Assembly: GCF_016650815.1 (NCBI RefSeq)
Contig: NZ_JAEKEZ010000006.1
Span: forward strand, 379,501-443,500
Direction: 5' to 3'
Source: Pseudomonas sp. TH31
GTDB taxonomy: Bacteria; Pseudomonadota; Gammaproteobacteria; Pseudomonadales; Pseudomonadaceae
DNA: 64,000 nt
In this document: positions 16,846-26,609 of the stretch, piece by piece
Position numbering within the stretch: the first letter of the stretch is position 1
Layout of the letters: every line of letters begins with the position of its first letter
Notes under the pieces: generated by a model
Seen by the model: only the letters and a program-made list of their open reading frames with translations
Told to the model about the DNA's origin: nothing
Database searches by the model: none
Program-made: the position numbers and the translations under genes

Positions 16846-18630
16846 ATGTCCGTTCAACTTGCCACTCAGGACCGCTGGCTGGATCTCAATGATTTGCTAC
16901 GAGAACTGGTCGCCCAGGGCTATATCAATCAGGACTCGGCCGAACTCGCGCTCAACGCCCGCCGCCGGCATGCCGCCAATGGCCAACTGCACCCGCTGGA
17001 GTATATTGCCAGCCAACACCTGGACGACCTCAGCCGTCCCGGCAAACACCTCGACCTCGAAAGCCTGACCCTGTGGTTGTCCCAACAGGCCGGTCAGCCT
17101 TATCTGCGTATCGACCCACTGAAGATCAACGTCGCGGCCATTACACCGCTGATGTCCTACGCCTTCGCCCAGCGCCACAAGATTCTCGCCGTCTCCATCG
17201 ACCGCGACGCCGTGACGGTCGCCAGCGCGCAGCCCTACGTCACTGGCTGGGAAGCCGACCTGACCCACGTGCTGAAGCTGCCGATCAAGCGTGTGGTGGC
17301 CAACCCGGTGGACATCCAGCGCTTCAGCGTGGAGTTTTTCCGCCTGGCCAAGTCGGTTACCGGCGCCACCAACGCCGATCAACAGACCAGCACCCTGGGC
17401 AACTTCGAACAACTGCTCAATCTCGGCGCCAGCGATCAGGAGCCGGACGCCAACGACGCGCACATCGTCAACATCGTCGACTGGCTGTTCCAGTATGCGT
17501 TCCAGCAGCGGGCCAGTGATATCCATATCGAACCCCGGCGCGAGCAAGGCACGGTGCGGTTTCGCATCGATGGCGTGTTGCACAACGTCTATCAATTCCC
17601 GCCCCAGGTGACCATGGCCATCGTCAGCCGCCTGAAAAGCCTGGGCCGGATGAACGTCGCCGAAAAACGCAAACCCCAGGATGGCCGGGTCAAGACCAAG
17701 ACCCCGGACGGCGGTGAAGTCGAACTGCGGCTGTCGACCTTGCCCACTGCGTTCGGCGAAAAAATGGTGATGCGGATCTTCGATCCGGAAGTGCTGCTCA
17801 AGGACTTCGATCAGTTGGGCTTCTCCACCGATGACCTGCGTCGCTGGCAAGACATGACCCGCCAGCCCAACGGTATCATCCTGGTGACCGGGCCGACCGG
17901 TTCGGGCAAGACCACCACCCTCTATACAACCCTGAAAAAACTGGCGACCCCGGAGGTCAACCTCTGCACCATCGAGGACCCGATCGAAATGGTCGAGCCG
18001 GCCTTCAACCAGATGCAGGTCCAGCACAACATTGAGCTGACCTTCGCGGCCGGGGTGCGTGCGCTGATGCGGCAGGATCCGGACATCATCATGATCGGCG
18101 AGATCCGCGACCTCGAAACCGCCGAAATGGCGATCCAGGCCGCCCTCACAGGTCACTTGGTGCTTTCGACCTTGCACACCAACGACGCGCCGAGCGCAAT
18201 CAGCCGCCTGCTGGAACTCGGCGTACCGCATTACCTGATCAAAGCCACGGTGCTCGGCGTCATGGCCCAGCGCCTGGTCCGCACCTTGTGCCCCCACTGC
18301 AAGGCACCGCTGACCCTTGAGGAAGAGGATTGGCAAACCCTGACCCGCCCCTGGCAAGCACCGCTGCCGAACAATGCCCATCGCGCCATCGGTTGCCTGG
18401 AATGCCGCGACACCGGCTATCGCGGCCGCGCCGGGGTCTACGAAATCATGCAACTGACCGACAGCATCAAAGCGCTGATCACCCCCGATACCGACTTGCT
18501 GGCGATTCGGCGCCAGGCGTTCAAGGAAGGCATGCGCAGTTTGCGGTTGTCGGGGGCGCAGAAAGTGGCGGCAGGGCTGACGACCATCGAGGAAGTGTTG
18601 CGGGTGACACCGCAGAGCGAGCAGAAATGA
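16846..18630 (+). CDS. GspE/PilB-type secretion ATPase (orphan)
   Basis: A 594-aa hexameric secretion/pilus assembly ATPase. The N-terminal MshEN-like domain spans about 10-170. The catalytic core has DIHIEP (225-230), Walker A GPTGSGKTTT (349-358), Asp box and Walker B (IMIGEIRDLETAE near 420-432), and a His box (TLHTND near 450). A zinc tetracysteine, CPHC near 480 and CLEC near 523, matches GspE. No other type II secretion or type IV pilus genes are nearby; the gene is flanked by an unknown gene and an SPFH/NfeD pair. P. aeruginosa has an isolated homologue at the same place, as I recall. AAGGA precedes the ATG. Confidence 0.9.
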   Translation: MSVQLATQDRWLDLNDLLRELVAQGYINQDSAELALNARRRHAANGQLHPLEYIASQHLDDLSRPGKHLDLESLTLWLSQQAGQPYLRIDPLKINVAAITPLMSYAFAQRHKILAVSIDRDAVTVASAQPYVTGWEADLTHVLKLPIKRVVANPVDIQRFSVEFFRLAKSVTGATNADQQTSTLGNFEQLLNLGASDQEPDANDAHIVNIVDWLFQYAFQQRASDIHIEPRREQGTVRFRIDGVLHNVYQFPPQVTMAIVSRLKSLGRMNVAEKRKPQDGRVKTKTPDGGEVELRLSTLPTAFGEKMVMRIFDPEVLLKDFDQLGFSTDDLRRWQDMTRQPNGIILVTGPTGSGKTTTLYTTLKKLATPEVNLCTIEDPIEMVEPAFNQMQVQHNIELTFAAGVRALMRQDPDIIMIGEIRDLETAEMAIQAALTGHLVLSTLHTNDAPSAISRLLELGVPHYLIKATVLGVMAQRLVRTLCPHCKAPLTLEEEDWQTLTRPWQAPLPNNAHRAIGCLECRDTGYRGRAGVYEIMQLTDSIKALITPDTDLLAIRRQAFKEGMRSLRLSGAQKVAAGLTTIEEVLRVTPQSEQK

Positions 18631-18739
18631 AGCCTTTTATGTCTCCTGATGATGCAAGGAGTGACTAACCGGTATTGCTACCCGACCCGCGCCGCTACAC
18701 TCCAACCATCGCAATTTCATTGATCAACAGGGAATCGTT

Positions 18740-19660
18740 ATGCAGATCGGTAGTGTGCTTTTACTGTTTGTCGGCCTGGTCGTCGCCATTCTGTTCATGG
18801 GTTTCAAGGTCGTTCCCCAGGGCTACCAGTGGACGGTCGAGCGCTTCGGTCGTTACACCAACACCCTCAAGCCAGGCCTGAACATCATCATTCCGGTGAT
18901 GGACCGCATCGGTCGCAAGATCAACGTGATGGAAAGCGTGCTGGATATTCCGCCTCAGGAAGTCATCACCTCCGATAACGCCACGGTGCAGATCGACGCC
19001 GTGTGCTTCTTCCAGGTGGTCAACACTGCGCAGGCCGCCTACGAGGTGAACAACCTCGAACACGCCATTCGCAACCTGCTGCAAACCAATATCCGTACCG
19101 TGCTCGGTTCCATGGAGCTGGATGCGATGCTCAGCCAGCGCGACGGTATCAACGAAAAACTGCTGCGCACCGTCGATGAAGCCACGGCGCCGTGGGGCAT
19201 CAAGATCACCCGGATCGAGATCAAGGACATCAGCCCGCCAGCGGACCTGATGGCTGCCATGTCTGGCCAGATGAAGGCCGAGCGGATCAAGCGCGCACAA
19301 ATCCTCGAAGCCGAAGGCCTGCGCGCTGCGGCGATCCTGACTGCCGAAGGCAAGAAGCAGGCACAGATCCTCGAAGCCGAGGGCGGTCGTCAGGCGGCTT
19401 TCCTCGAGTCCGAAGCCCGGGAGCGTCAGGCCGAGGCGGAAGCCCAGGCCACCAAAGTGGTGTCTGAAGCCATCGCTAACGGCAACGTGCAGGCAGTGAA
19501 CTACTTCGTCGCGCAGAAGTACATCGATGCCCTGGGCAAGCTGGCCTCGGCCAACAACAGCAAAGTGATTCTGATGCCGCTTGAGGCCAGTTCGATGATC
19601 GGCGCAGTCGGCGGCATCGGCGAAATCGTCAAGGCAACGTTCGATAACAAGAAAGCCTGA
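18740..19660 (+). CDS. SPFH/stomatin-like membrane protein (QmcA-like)
   Basis: A 306-aa protein anchored by one N-terminal transmembrane helix (about 4-24). A band 7/SPFH domain (about 25-190; [15 protein letters not shown] at its start) and an Ala/Glu/Gln-rich coiled coil (about 195-250, built from repeats such as RAQILEAEG) follow. Members scaffold membrane microdomains and often work with NfeD proteins. The NfeD gene starts 8 bases downstream, so the two form an operon. Confidence 0.93.
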   Translation: MQIGSVLLLFVGLVVAILFMGFKVVPQGYQWTVERFGRYTNTLKPGLNIIIPVMDRIGRKINVMESVLDIPPQEVITSDNATVQIDAVCFFQVVNTAQAAYEVNNLEHAIRNLLQTNIRTVLGSMELDAMLSQRDGINEKLLRTVDEATAPWGIKITRIEIKDISPPADLMAAMSGQMKAERIKRAQILEAEGLRAAAILTAEGKKQAQILEAEGGRQAAFLESEARERQAEAEAQATKVVSEAIANGNVQAVNYFVAQKYIDALGKLASANNSKVILMPLEASSMIGAVGGIGEIVKATFDNKKA

Positions 19661-19668
19661 GGCTCGCC

Positions 19669-20118
19669 ATGTGGGCATTCCTGCAACATTTGTCGTTCTG
19701 GGACTGGCTGGCACTGGGCACGGTGCTGCTGATTCTTGAAGTGTTCGGCGCCGGCGGTTATCTGCTGTGGATCGGCATGGCGGCGGCAGCGGTTGGCGTA
19801 CTGACCTTTGTGCTGCCAAGCCTGTCCTGGGAAATGCAGGTTCTGCTGTTCGGCCTGCTCTCGATTACCACTGCCCTGTACTGGTGGCGACGCCAGCGCA
19901 GTGCCGTAAGAGAGAGTGACCAGCCCAACCTCAATCTGCGGGGCCAGGAACTGATCGGCAAAACCTTTGTGGTACATGAAGCGATAGTCGACGGCCACGG
20001 CAAGATCAAGGTCGCCGATGGCGTGTGGATCGCCCGTGGACCTGATGCCCCGTTTGGCAGCCGGGTTCGGGTGGTCAGCCAGCAAGGGGCGATTCTGCTG
20101 GTGGAACCGGCTGACTGA
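19669..20118 (+). CDS. NfeD-family membrane protein
   Basis: A 149-aa short-form NfeD. Hydrophobic segments (about 10-30, 32-52 and 55-72) precede an OB-fold C-terminal domain (about 80-149; GQELIGKTFVVHEAIVDGHG, VWIARGPDAPFGSRVRV). It pairs with the preceding SPFH protein and probably modulates its assembly. The spacing of 8 bases after the SPFH stop, with GAGG as ribosome site, indicates co-transcription. Confidence 0.92.
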   Translation: MWAFLQHLSFWDWLALGTVLLILEVFGAGGYLLWIGMAAAAVGVLTFVLPSLSWEMQVLLFGLLSITTALYWWRRQRSAVRESDQPNLNLRGQELIGKTFVVHEAIVDGHGKIKVADGVWIARGPDAPFGSRVRVVSQQGAILLVEPAD

Positions 20119-20188
20119 GTGGTCATGGAACTCGATTGGGTAAATGGCGATCCAACCCCGTAGTTAATATCCAGTGGAGTCACCCATC

Positions 20189-20506
20189 ATGCGTCTCAAA
20201 CTTGCTGTCGCTACCCTTGCCATGCTGTCCCTACCCGTTGGTTCAGCGATGGCCGACAGCTTTTGGCGTAACGTCATTTCGTCCGGTGCGACCACCGGTT
20301 CGACCTACCTGACCTTCAAGGATCACAAGCTGATCGTCGCGGCCCAGGACGATGCCGGCAGCTTCGTCGCCAGTGACGGCGGTATCCGCGGCCCATACCT
20401 GGAAGCCGCCATGCAGAAAGTTCGCGCCGACAACCCGGGTCTCAAAGCCACGGACATGGAACTGGCGAATGCGATCCTGGCGAAGAATGCCGTCGCCTCG
20501 GACTAA
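20189..20506 (+). CDS. DUF2388 periplasmic protein
   Basis: A 105-aa protein with a signal peptide (about 1-23, cleavage after AMA) and mature sequence DSFWRNVISSGATTGSTYLTF, characteristic of the DUF2388 family of small Pseudomonas proteins. The C-terminal half repeats the pattern FVASDGGIRGPYLEAA. The ATG at 20189 follows GTGGAG and gives the signal peptide. Its function is unknown. It is followed directly by a strong terminator. Confidence 0.88.
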   Translation: MRLKLAVATLAMLSLPVGSAMADSFWRNVISSGATTGSTYLTFKDHKLIVAAQDDAGSFVASDGGIRGPYLEAAMQKVRADNPGLKATDMELANAILAKNAVASD

Positions 20507-20520
20507 GCTTTAACAGATGT

Positions 20521-20552
20521 AAAAATGCCGCTCACATGAGCGGCATTTTTTT
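20521..20552 (+). terminator. Intrinsic terminator after the DUF2388 gene
   Basis: AAAAATGCCGCT and AGCGGCATTTTT pair around CACATG and are followed by more T. It is bidirectional in appearance. Confidence 0.9.
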
Positions 20553-20570
20553 GCCTGGCCTATACCCCCT

Positions 20571-20658
20571 GTGGGAGCGAGCCTGCTCGCGAAAGCGGTA
20601 TGTCAATCGACATCAATGTTGCCTGACACGGCGCCTTCACGAGCAGGCTCGCTCCCAC
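20571..20658. repeat. REP inverted pair, GTGGGAGCGAGCCTGCTCGC family
   Basis: A second REP family: GTGGGAGCGAGCCTGCTCGC and its inverted copy GAGCAGGCTCGCTCCCAC around a spacer. It lies 25 bases past the gcvP stop. The same family recurs at 42003 and 57263. Confidence 0.9.
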
Positions 20659-20682
20659 ATTTGTTTTTTATTGCCTGGAAGA

Positions 20683-23556
20683 TCAGCGGTACTCATCCAC
20701 CGGCACACACGCGCAAAACAGATTCCTGTCGCCGTAGACGTTATCGACGCGGTTCACCGCCGGCCAATACTTGTGCGCCTTGGTGTGAGCATCCGGCGTC
20801 ACCGCTTGTTCGATGGTGTAAGGCCGCTCCCAGACCCCGGTGATATCAGCCAGGGTATGCGGCGAGCGTTTCAACGGATTGTCCTCAGCGTCCCAATTGC
20901 CGTTTTGCACTTCGGTGATTTCTGCGCGAATGCTCAGCATCGCCGCGATAAAGCGGTCCAGTTCAGCCTTGGATTCGCTCTCGGTCGGTTCGACCATCAA
21001 CGTCCCCGGCACCGGGAACGACATGGTCGGCGCGTGGAAGCCGTAATCCATCAGGCGCTTGGCCACGTCCTCCTCGCTAATCCCGGTCAGTGCCTTGAGC
21101 GGCCGCAGATCCAGAATGCATTCATGGGCTACCCGCTCGTTACGCCCGGTGTAGAGCACCGGGAAAGCGCCGGACAAATGTTGCGCCAGGTAATTCGCGG
21201 CCAGAATCGCCACCTCGCTGGCATCCGCCAATTGCGGCCCCATCATGGCGATGTACATCCAGCTGATCGGCAAAATACTCGCACTGCCCCAGGGCGCGGC
21301 GCTGACTGCACCGTTCTGCGGCAGCGGACCGTCAATCGGCACCACCGGGTGATTGGCCACAAACGGTGCCAGATGTGCGCGCACACCAATCGGCCCCATG
21401 CCCGGCCCGCCGCCGCCGTGGGGAATGCAGAAGGTTTTGTGCAGGTTCATGTGGGACACGTCGGCGCCAATATCGGCCGGCCGCGCCAAACCGACCTGGG
21501 CATTAAGGTTGGCACCGTCCATGTAAACCTGGCCACCATGGCTGTGGATAACTTCACAGATCTCGCTGATGCCTTCCTCATAGACGCCGTGGGTCGAAGG
21601 ATAAGTCGCCATCAGGCAGGCAAGTTTGTCCCCCGCTGCTGACGCTTTGCCCTTCAGGTCGTCCAGATCGACGTTGCCCGCCTCGTCACACTCAACGATC
21701 ACCACCCGCATCCCGGCCATTTGCGCCGAGGCCGGGTTGGTGCCGTGGGCCGAGGACGGGATCAAACAGATATCCCGGGCGCCTTGCTGCCGACTCTCGT
21801 GATATTTGCGAATCGCCAGCAATCCCGCGTATTCCCCCTGGGCGCCGGAGTTGGGTTGCATGCAGATCGCATCAAAACCGGTGATCGCGCAGAGCCAGCG
21901 CTCCAGCTCCTCGATCATCAGCGCATAACCCGCCGCCTGCTCCTTGGGCACAAACGGGTGCAGGTTGGCGAATTGCGGCCAGGTGATGGGGATCATTTCG
22001 CTGCTGGCATTGAGTTTCATGGTGCAGGAGCCCAGCGGGATCATCGACTGGTTCAGCGCCAGGTCCTTGTTCTCCAGTTGCTTGAGGTAGCGCAGCATCT
22101 CGGTTTCGCTGTGATGGGCGCTGAACACCGGGTGACGCAGATAAGGTGTGGTACGCAACAGTCCGTCAGGAATGCCGCAGACCAGGGTTTCAGCGTCGAG
22201 TTCGTCGACGTTGAGCCCATGATCGGCACCGAGGAACACATCGAACAGCTTCGCGACAGTGGACTCATCGCACGTTTCATCAAGACTCAGGCCCAATTGC
22301 CCGCGCCCGAGAATACGCAAATTGATCTGCGCCGCCTGGGCGCTTTCGATGATCGCGGTTTGCGTTCCGCCGACTTCCAGGGTCAGGGTGTCGAAAAACT
22401 GTTTGTTAAGGCGGGTAATGCCATGGCGCTCCAGGCCGGCGGCGAGGATACACGTCAGCCGATGCACGCGTTGGGCAATCCGTTTCAGCCCTTCCGGGCC
22501 ATGGTAGACCGCGTAGAAACTGGCGATATTGGCCAGCAGCACCTGGGCGGTGCAGATGTTCGAGTTGGCCTTCTCGCGGCGAATATGTTGCTCGCGGGTT
22601 TGCAGGGCCATGCGCAGGGCAACGTTGCCACGGGCATCTTTCGACACGCCGATGATTCGTCCGGGAATCGCCCGTTTGTACGCGTCACGGCTGGCAAAAA
22701 ACGCCGCGTGCGGGCCGCCGTAACCCATGGGCACGCCAAATCGCTGGGATGAACCAAACACCACGTCGGCACCCAACTCCCCCGGCGGCGTCAGCAACAA
22801 CAGGCTCAGCAGATCGGTCGCCACACACGCTAGCGCCTGCTGGGCATGCAGGTGATCGATCAACGGCCGTAAATCGCGGATCTCGCCGTGAGTGTCGGGA
22901 TACTGCAGCAACGCACCGAAAACCTGGTGCTGCTTCAAGTTATCCACAGCGTCGATGATCAACTCGAAACCGAAACCTTCGGCCCGGGTCCGGACCACGG
23001 AAATGGTCTGTGGATGGCAGTTCTCGTCGACGAAAAACAGATTGCTCCTGGACTTGGCGACCCGCTTGGCCAACGCCATGGCTTCAGCGGCAGCCGTGGC
23101 TTCATCCAGCAACGAGGCATTAGCCAGTTCCAGGCCAGTAAGGTCGATGGTCAATTGCTGGAAATTGAGCAGTGCTTCGAGCCGACCCTGGGCAATCTCC
23201 GGCTGATAAGGCGTGTAAGCGGTGTACCAACCGGGATTTTCCAGCACGTTGCGCAGGATGACGGTCGGTGTAAGGGTGCCGTGGTAACCCATGCCGATCA
23301 GGCTGGTCCAGACCTGGTTCTGTTCGGCATAACCGCGCAGCTTGGCCAGCGCCGCTTCTTCGTCGAGGGCCGGCGGCAAGTCCAGTTCACGGTTGAGGCG
23401 AATGCCGGGCGGCACGGTTTGCTCGATCAGTTCGACCCGGCTGCCGAGGCCCAGGCTGTCGAGCATTGCCTGTTGTTCGGCGGTATCGGGCCCCAAGTGG
23501 CGACGCAGGAAAGTATTGGGGTCACGTAACTGGCTCAAGGACGGCAATTGGGACAT
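20683..23556 (-). CDS. gcvP: Glycine dehydrogenase (decarboxylating), P protein GcvP
   Basis: A 957-aa PLP enzyme that decarboxylates glycine and passes the aminomethyl group to the lipoate of GcvH. Both homologous halves are present. The PLP lysine lies in the C-terminal half in [16 protein letters not shown], and the preceding [16 protein letters not shown] is canonical. Its length matches the single-chain P protein. Its partners gcvH and gcvT lie on the same strand but are separated from it by an oppositely transcribed aminotransferase gene, so gcvP probably has its own promoter in the 155-base gap before that gene. Confidence 0.97.
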   Translation of the reverse strand: MSQLPSLSQLRDPNTFLRRHLGPDTAEQQAMLDSLGLGSRVELIEQTVPPGIRLNRELDLPPALDEEAALAKLRGYAEQNQVWTSLIGMGYHGTLTPTVILRNVLENPGWYTAYTPYQPEIAQGRLEALLNFQQLTIDLTGLELANASLLDEATAAAEAMALAKRVAKSRSNLFFVDENCHPQTISVVRTRAEGFGFELIIDAVDNLKQHQVFGALLQYPDTHGEIRDLRPLIDHLHAQQALACVATDLLSLLLLTPPGELGADVVFGSSQRFGVPMGYGGPHAAFFASRDAYKRAIPGRIIGVSKDARGNVALRMALQTREQHIRREKANSNICTAQVLLANIASFYAVYHGPEGLKRIAQRVHRLTCILAAGLERHGITRLNKQFFDTLTLEVGGTQTAIIESAQAAQINLRILGRGQLGLSLDETCDESTVAKLFDVFLGADHGLNVDELDAETLVCGIPDGLLRTTPYLRHPVFSAHHSETEMLRYLKQLENKDLALNQSMIPLGSCTMKLNASSEMIPITWPQFANLHPFVPKEQAAGYALMIEELERWLCAITGFDAICMQPNSGAQGEYAGLLAIRKYHESRQQGARDICLIPSSAHGTNPASAQMAGMRVVIVECDEAGNVDLDDLKGKASAAGDKLACLMATYPSTHGVYEEGISEICEVIHSHGGQVYMDGANLNAQVGLARPADIGADVSHMNLHKTFCIPHGGGGPGMGPIGVRAHLAPFVANHPVVPIDGPLPQNGAVSAAPWGSASILPISWMYIAMMGPQLADASEVAILAANYLAQHLSGAFPVLYTGRNERVAHECILDLRPLKALTGISEEDVAKRLMDYGFHAPTMSFPVPGTLMVEPTESESKAELDRFIAAMLSIRAEITEVQNGNWDAEDNPLKRSPHTLADITGVWERPYTIEQAVTPDAHTKAHKYWPAVNRVDNVYGDRNLFCACVPVDEYR

Positions 23557-23711
23557 GACGGGCTCTCTCTTGACTGGCGCTCAGCGTCGATGCAACACGG
23601 TCAAACCAGCATAGCAGTCGATACCCGAGCGGATGGCGTGGCGCCTTCGCTCAAACCGGATCATCATGTCCGGCGCATGCCTAATGTCCGCTAATCAGGT
23701 GTCTACTGTTT

Positions 23712-24851
23712 ATGAGCCAACTGCCATTTTTGCCGTTTTCCAAACCCACCATCGACGAAGCCACGATTGCGGCGGTCGGTGATGTATTGCGTTCGGGCTG
23801 GATCACCAGCGGCCCCAAGGTCCAGGCGTTTGAAGCGCAACTGTCGGAGTTCTTTGGCGGGCGCCCGGTGCGCACGTTCAACTCCGGCACCTGCACCATG
23901 GAAATCGCTTTGCGCGTCGCCGGTATCGGGCCGGGCGATGAAGTGATCACCACGCCGATTTCCTGGGTCGCCACCGCCAACGTGATTCTGGAAGTGGGCG
24001 CCACGCCGGTGTTTGCCGACATCGACCCGATCACCCGCAACATCGACCTGGATCAGTTGGAAGCCGCGATCACCCCGCGCACCAAAGCGATCATTCCGGT
24101 TTACCTCGCCGGTTTACCGGTGGACATGAGCCGTCTGTACGCGATTGCCAAAAAGCACAGCTTGCGGATTGTCGAAGACGCGGCCCAGGCCCTGGGTTCG
24201 AGCTGGAATGGCCAACGCATCGGCGCGACAGGCGACTTCGTGTCGTTCAGTTTTCAGGCGAACAAGAACGTCACCTCGTCGGAGGGCGGTTGCCTGGTAC
24301 TGAACACGCCTGAAGAAGTGCGGTTGGCGGAGAAGTACCGTTTGCAGGGCGTTACCCGCACGGGTTTTGATGGTCTGGACGTGGATGTGCTGGGCGGCAA
24401 GTTCAACATGACCGATGTTGCGGCGGCCATTGGCCTGGGGCAATTTGCTCAGATCGAGGCGATCACTGCTCATCGTCGTGAGCTGGCCAAGCATTATTTC
24501 GCCTGTTTCGGCGCCGATTTCGAAGCGCAGTACGGGGCGCAACTGCCGCCGGCAGATTTCGAGAACAGCAATTGGCACTTGTTCCAACTGGTGCTGCCTG
24601 AGCGCAAGGACGGCCAACCGGCACGGGCCACGTTCATGGAGCAAATGCAGGTACTGGGCGTCGGCATCGGCTATCACTACCCGCCGATCCACCTGCTGAG
24701 TCTTTACCGCGAGCGCGGTTTCAAGGAAGGCATGTTCCCGGTGGCAGAACGCGTCGGCCGTTTGATCGTTTCGTTGCCGATGTTTACGGCCATGAGCAAA
24801 GCGGATGTCGAGCGGTCGGTGGCAGCGGTCAAAGCGGTATTGAAGCCTTGA
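23712..24851 (+). CDS. DegT/DnrJ/EryC1/StrS-family aminotransferase
   Basis: A 379-aa PLP-dependent enzyme of the sugar aminotransferase superfamily. Recognisable segments are SGWITSGPKVQAFE (substrate loop), FNSGTCTMEIALRVAGIGPGDEVITTP (cofactor phosphate region), IVEDAAQALGSSW (PLP ring Asp) and FSFQANKNVTSSEGG (Schiff-base Lys, about 189). These enzymes usually transaminate nucleotide-linked keto sugars for surface polysaccharides or antibiotics. No sugar-nucleotide genes are nearby. It stands alone on the plus strand between gcvH and gcvP and is bounded by a REP pair. The substrate is unknown. Confidence 0.9.
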   Translation: MSQLPFLPFSKPTIDEATIAAVGDVLRSGWITSGPKVQAFEAQLSEFFGGRPVRTFNSGTCTMEIALRVAGIGPGDEVITTPISWVATANVILEVGATPVFADIDPITRNIDLDQLEAAITPRTKAIIPVYLAGLPVDMSRLYAIAKKHSLRIVEDAAQALGSSWNGQRIGATGDFVSFSFQANKNVTSSEGGCLVLNTPEEVRLAEKYRLQGVTRTGFDGLDVDVLGGKFNMTDVAAAIGLGQFAQIEAITAHRRELAKHYFACFGADFEAQYGAQLPPADFENSNWHLFQLVLPERKDGQPARATFMEQMQVLGVGIGYHYPPIHLLSLYRERGFKEGMFPVAERVGRLIVSLPMFTAMSKADVERSVAAVKAVLKP

Positions 24852-24861
24852 ATCGCCCCCT

Positions 24862-24927
24862 GTAGGAGCACGGCTTGCCGGCGATGGAGATTTTGAAGAC
24901 GCCATCGCGGGCAAGCCTTGCTCCTAC
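24862..24927. repeat. REP inverted pair, GTAGGAGCACGGCTTGCCGG family
   Basis: GTAGGAGCACGGCTTGCCGGCGATGG with inverted partner CCATCGCGGGCAAGCCTTGC plus CTCCTAC lies between the convergent aminotransferase and gcvH genes. This is a third REP sequence type. Confidence 0.85.
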
Positions 24928-24937
24928 AGGGCGAGGA

Positions 24938-25321
24938 TTACTCGCCGATGGCGGCTTTGTAGCCGGCTGCGTCGAGCAGTTTTTCCAGGTCAGCGGTGTT
25001 GCTTGGCTTGAGCTTGAAGATCCAGGCGCCGTACGGGTCGGCGTTGAGCGACTCGGGGTTAGCGCTCAAGTCTTCGTTGATCGCGATCACTTCACCAGCA
25101 ATCGGGGAGTAGATGTCGGAGGCGGCTTTAACCGATTCAACGACACCGGACTGATCGCCAGCGGCAAACACATTGCCGACTTCGGTCAACTCAACGAACA
25201 CCACGTCGCCCAAGGCTTCCTGAGCGTGATCGCTGATGCCCACGGTGACGGTGCCATCGGCTTCCAGGCGGGCCCATTCGTGACTTTCGGCGAAACGCAG
25301 GTCGGCAGGGATATCGCTCAT
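24938..25321 (-). CDS. gcvH: Glycine cleavage system H protein GcvH
   Basis: A 127-aa lipoyl carrier that shuttles the aminomethyl group between GcvP and GcvT. The lipoylation site is the Lys in [15 protein letters not shown] (about residue 64). The ATG at 25321 gives [20 protein letters not shown], the usual start; in-frame codons upstream lie in the leader. It is 50 bases downstream of gcvT on the same strand. The REP pair 24862-24927 follows within 11 bases of the stop. Confidence 0.97.
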   Translation of the reverse strand: MSDIPADLRFAESHEWARLEADGTVTVGISDHAQEALGDVVFVELTEVGNVFAAGDQSGVVESVKAASDIYSPIAGEVIAINEDLSANPESLNADPYGAWIFKLKPSNTADLEKLLDAAGYKAAIGE

Positions 25322-25371
25322 GTTCTGTGTCCTCAAGAAGAATGTCAGCGGTCGTTGCCCGCCGGAAAAGT

Positions 25372-26454
25372 TTAAATCAAGGTTTTGCCATGGCGTACGA
25401 AGGTCGGTTTGACCACTCGGACCGGGTACCACTTGCCACGGATTTCCACTTCAGCGCGGTCGGCTGTCGCCATCGGCACGCGCGCCAGTGCAATCGACTT
25501 GCTAAGCGTAGGAGAGAAACTACCACTGGTGATCTCCCCTTCGCCAACATTGGCGATACGGACGACTTGATGAGCACGTAAAACCCCACGCTCCTCAAGC
25601 ACCAGACCGACCAGTTTGTGCTGTACGCCGTTGGCCCTTTCGGCTTCCAGGGCCGCACGACCAATGAACTGGCGAGTGGCCGGTTCCCAGGCAATGCTCC
25701 CGGCCATATTAGAGGCCAGCGGTGAGACGTCTTGATGAATGTCCTGACCGTAGAGGTTCATCCCGGCTTCGACACGCAAGGTGTCCCGGGCGCCAAGACC
25801 GATAGGAGAGATGCCCGCGCCGACCAGATCGTTGAAGAAACCGGGTGCCTGGTCCGCTGGCAAAACGATTTCCAATCCGTCTTCGCCGGTGTAACCGGTG
25901 CGCGCGATAAACCAGTCGCCATCAGGCTGACCTTCGAAGGGTTTGAGTAGCTGGATCAGGTTGCCGCGGGACTGGGTGACCAGTTCGGCAATCTTGTGCC
26001 GGGCCTGCGGACCTTGAATAGCCAGCATCGCCAACTCGGAACGCTCATGGAGTTGCACATCGAAACCGCCGAGATGCGCCTGCATCCAGGCCAGGTCCTG
26101 ATCGCGGGTGGAGGCGTTGACCACCAGCCGATAACCGTCGTCGAGACGATAGACGAGCATGTCATCGACAATGCCGCCGTGCTCGTTGAGCATGGTGCTA
26201 TAGAGGGCACGGCCGGAGCTGTGCAGGCGTTCGACGTCATTGGCCAGCAACTGCTGGAGCCAGGCCTTGGCCTGGGGGCCGTCGACATCGATCACGGTCA
26301 TGTGGGATACATCGAAAACCCCGCAATCGCGGCGCACCTGGTGGTGTTCCTCGACCTGCGAGCCGTAATGCAGTGGCATATCCCAACCGCCAAAATCGAC
26401 CATCTTCGCGCCGAGGGCGAGATGAAGGTCATACAGAGGCGTACGCTGTCCCAT
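25372..26454 (-). CDS. gcvT: Aminomethyltransferase GcvT
   Basis: A 360-aa T protein of the glycine cleavage system, which transfers the one-carbon unit to tetrahydrofolate and frees ammonia. Family segments are visible: [51 protein letters not shown] and [19 protein letters not shown] (folate-binding Asp/Arg). GGAG lies 7 bases before the ATG. No glycine riboswitch core was found in the leader. Confidence 0.97.
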   Translation of the reverse strand: MGQRTPLYDLHLALGAKMVDFGGWDMPLHYGSQVEEHHQVRRDCGVFDVSHMTVIDVDGPQAKAWLQQLLANDVERLHSSGRALYSTMLNEHGGIVDDMLVYRLDDGYRLVVNASTRDQDLAWMQAHLGGFDVQLHERSELAMLAIQGPQARHKIAELVTQSRGNLIQLLKPFEGQPDGDWFIARTGYTGEDGLEIVLPADQAPGFFNDLVGAGISPIGLGARDTLRVEAGMNLYGQDIHQDVSPLASNMAGSIAWEPATRQFIGRAALEAERANGVQHKLVGLVLEERGVLRAHQVVRIANVGEGEITSGSFSPTLSKSIALARVPMATADRAEVEIRGKWYPVRVVKPTFVRHGKTLI

Positions 26455-26609
26455 GGGTTTCTCCTTCCGGGCGTGGCGAAGGTGCGGACAAGCACTGCAC
26501 GGGTGAAAGCCTTGAAATAGAAGGCCTGCAGCCGATTTCAGCTACTTGATCTGTCAGACGGACCGCACCGAATGCCGCGCATTGTAGCCGCAAGGTGTAG
26601 GACTGGCAC

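Noticed and set aside
26455..26600. Possible glycine riboswitch upstream of gcvT
   Set aside because: Read on the minus strand, the leader lacks the conserved glycine aptamer core and any tandem repeat of it.
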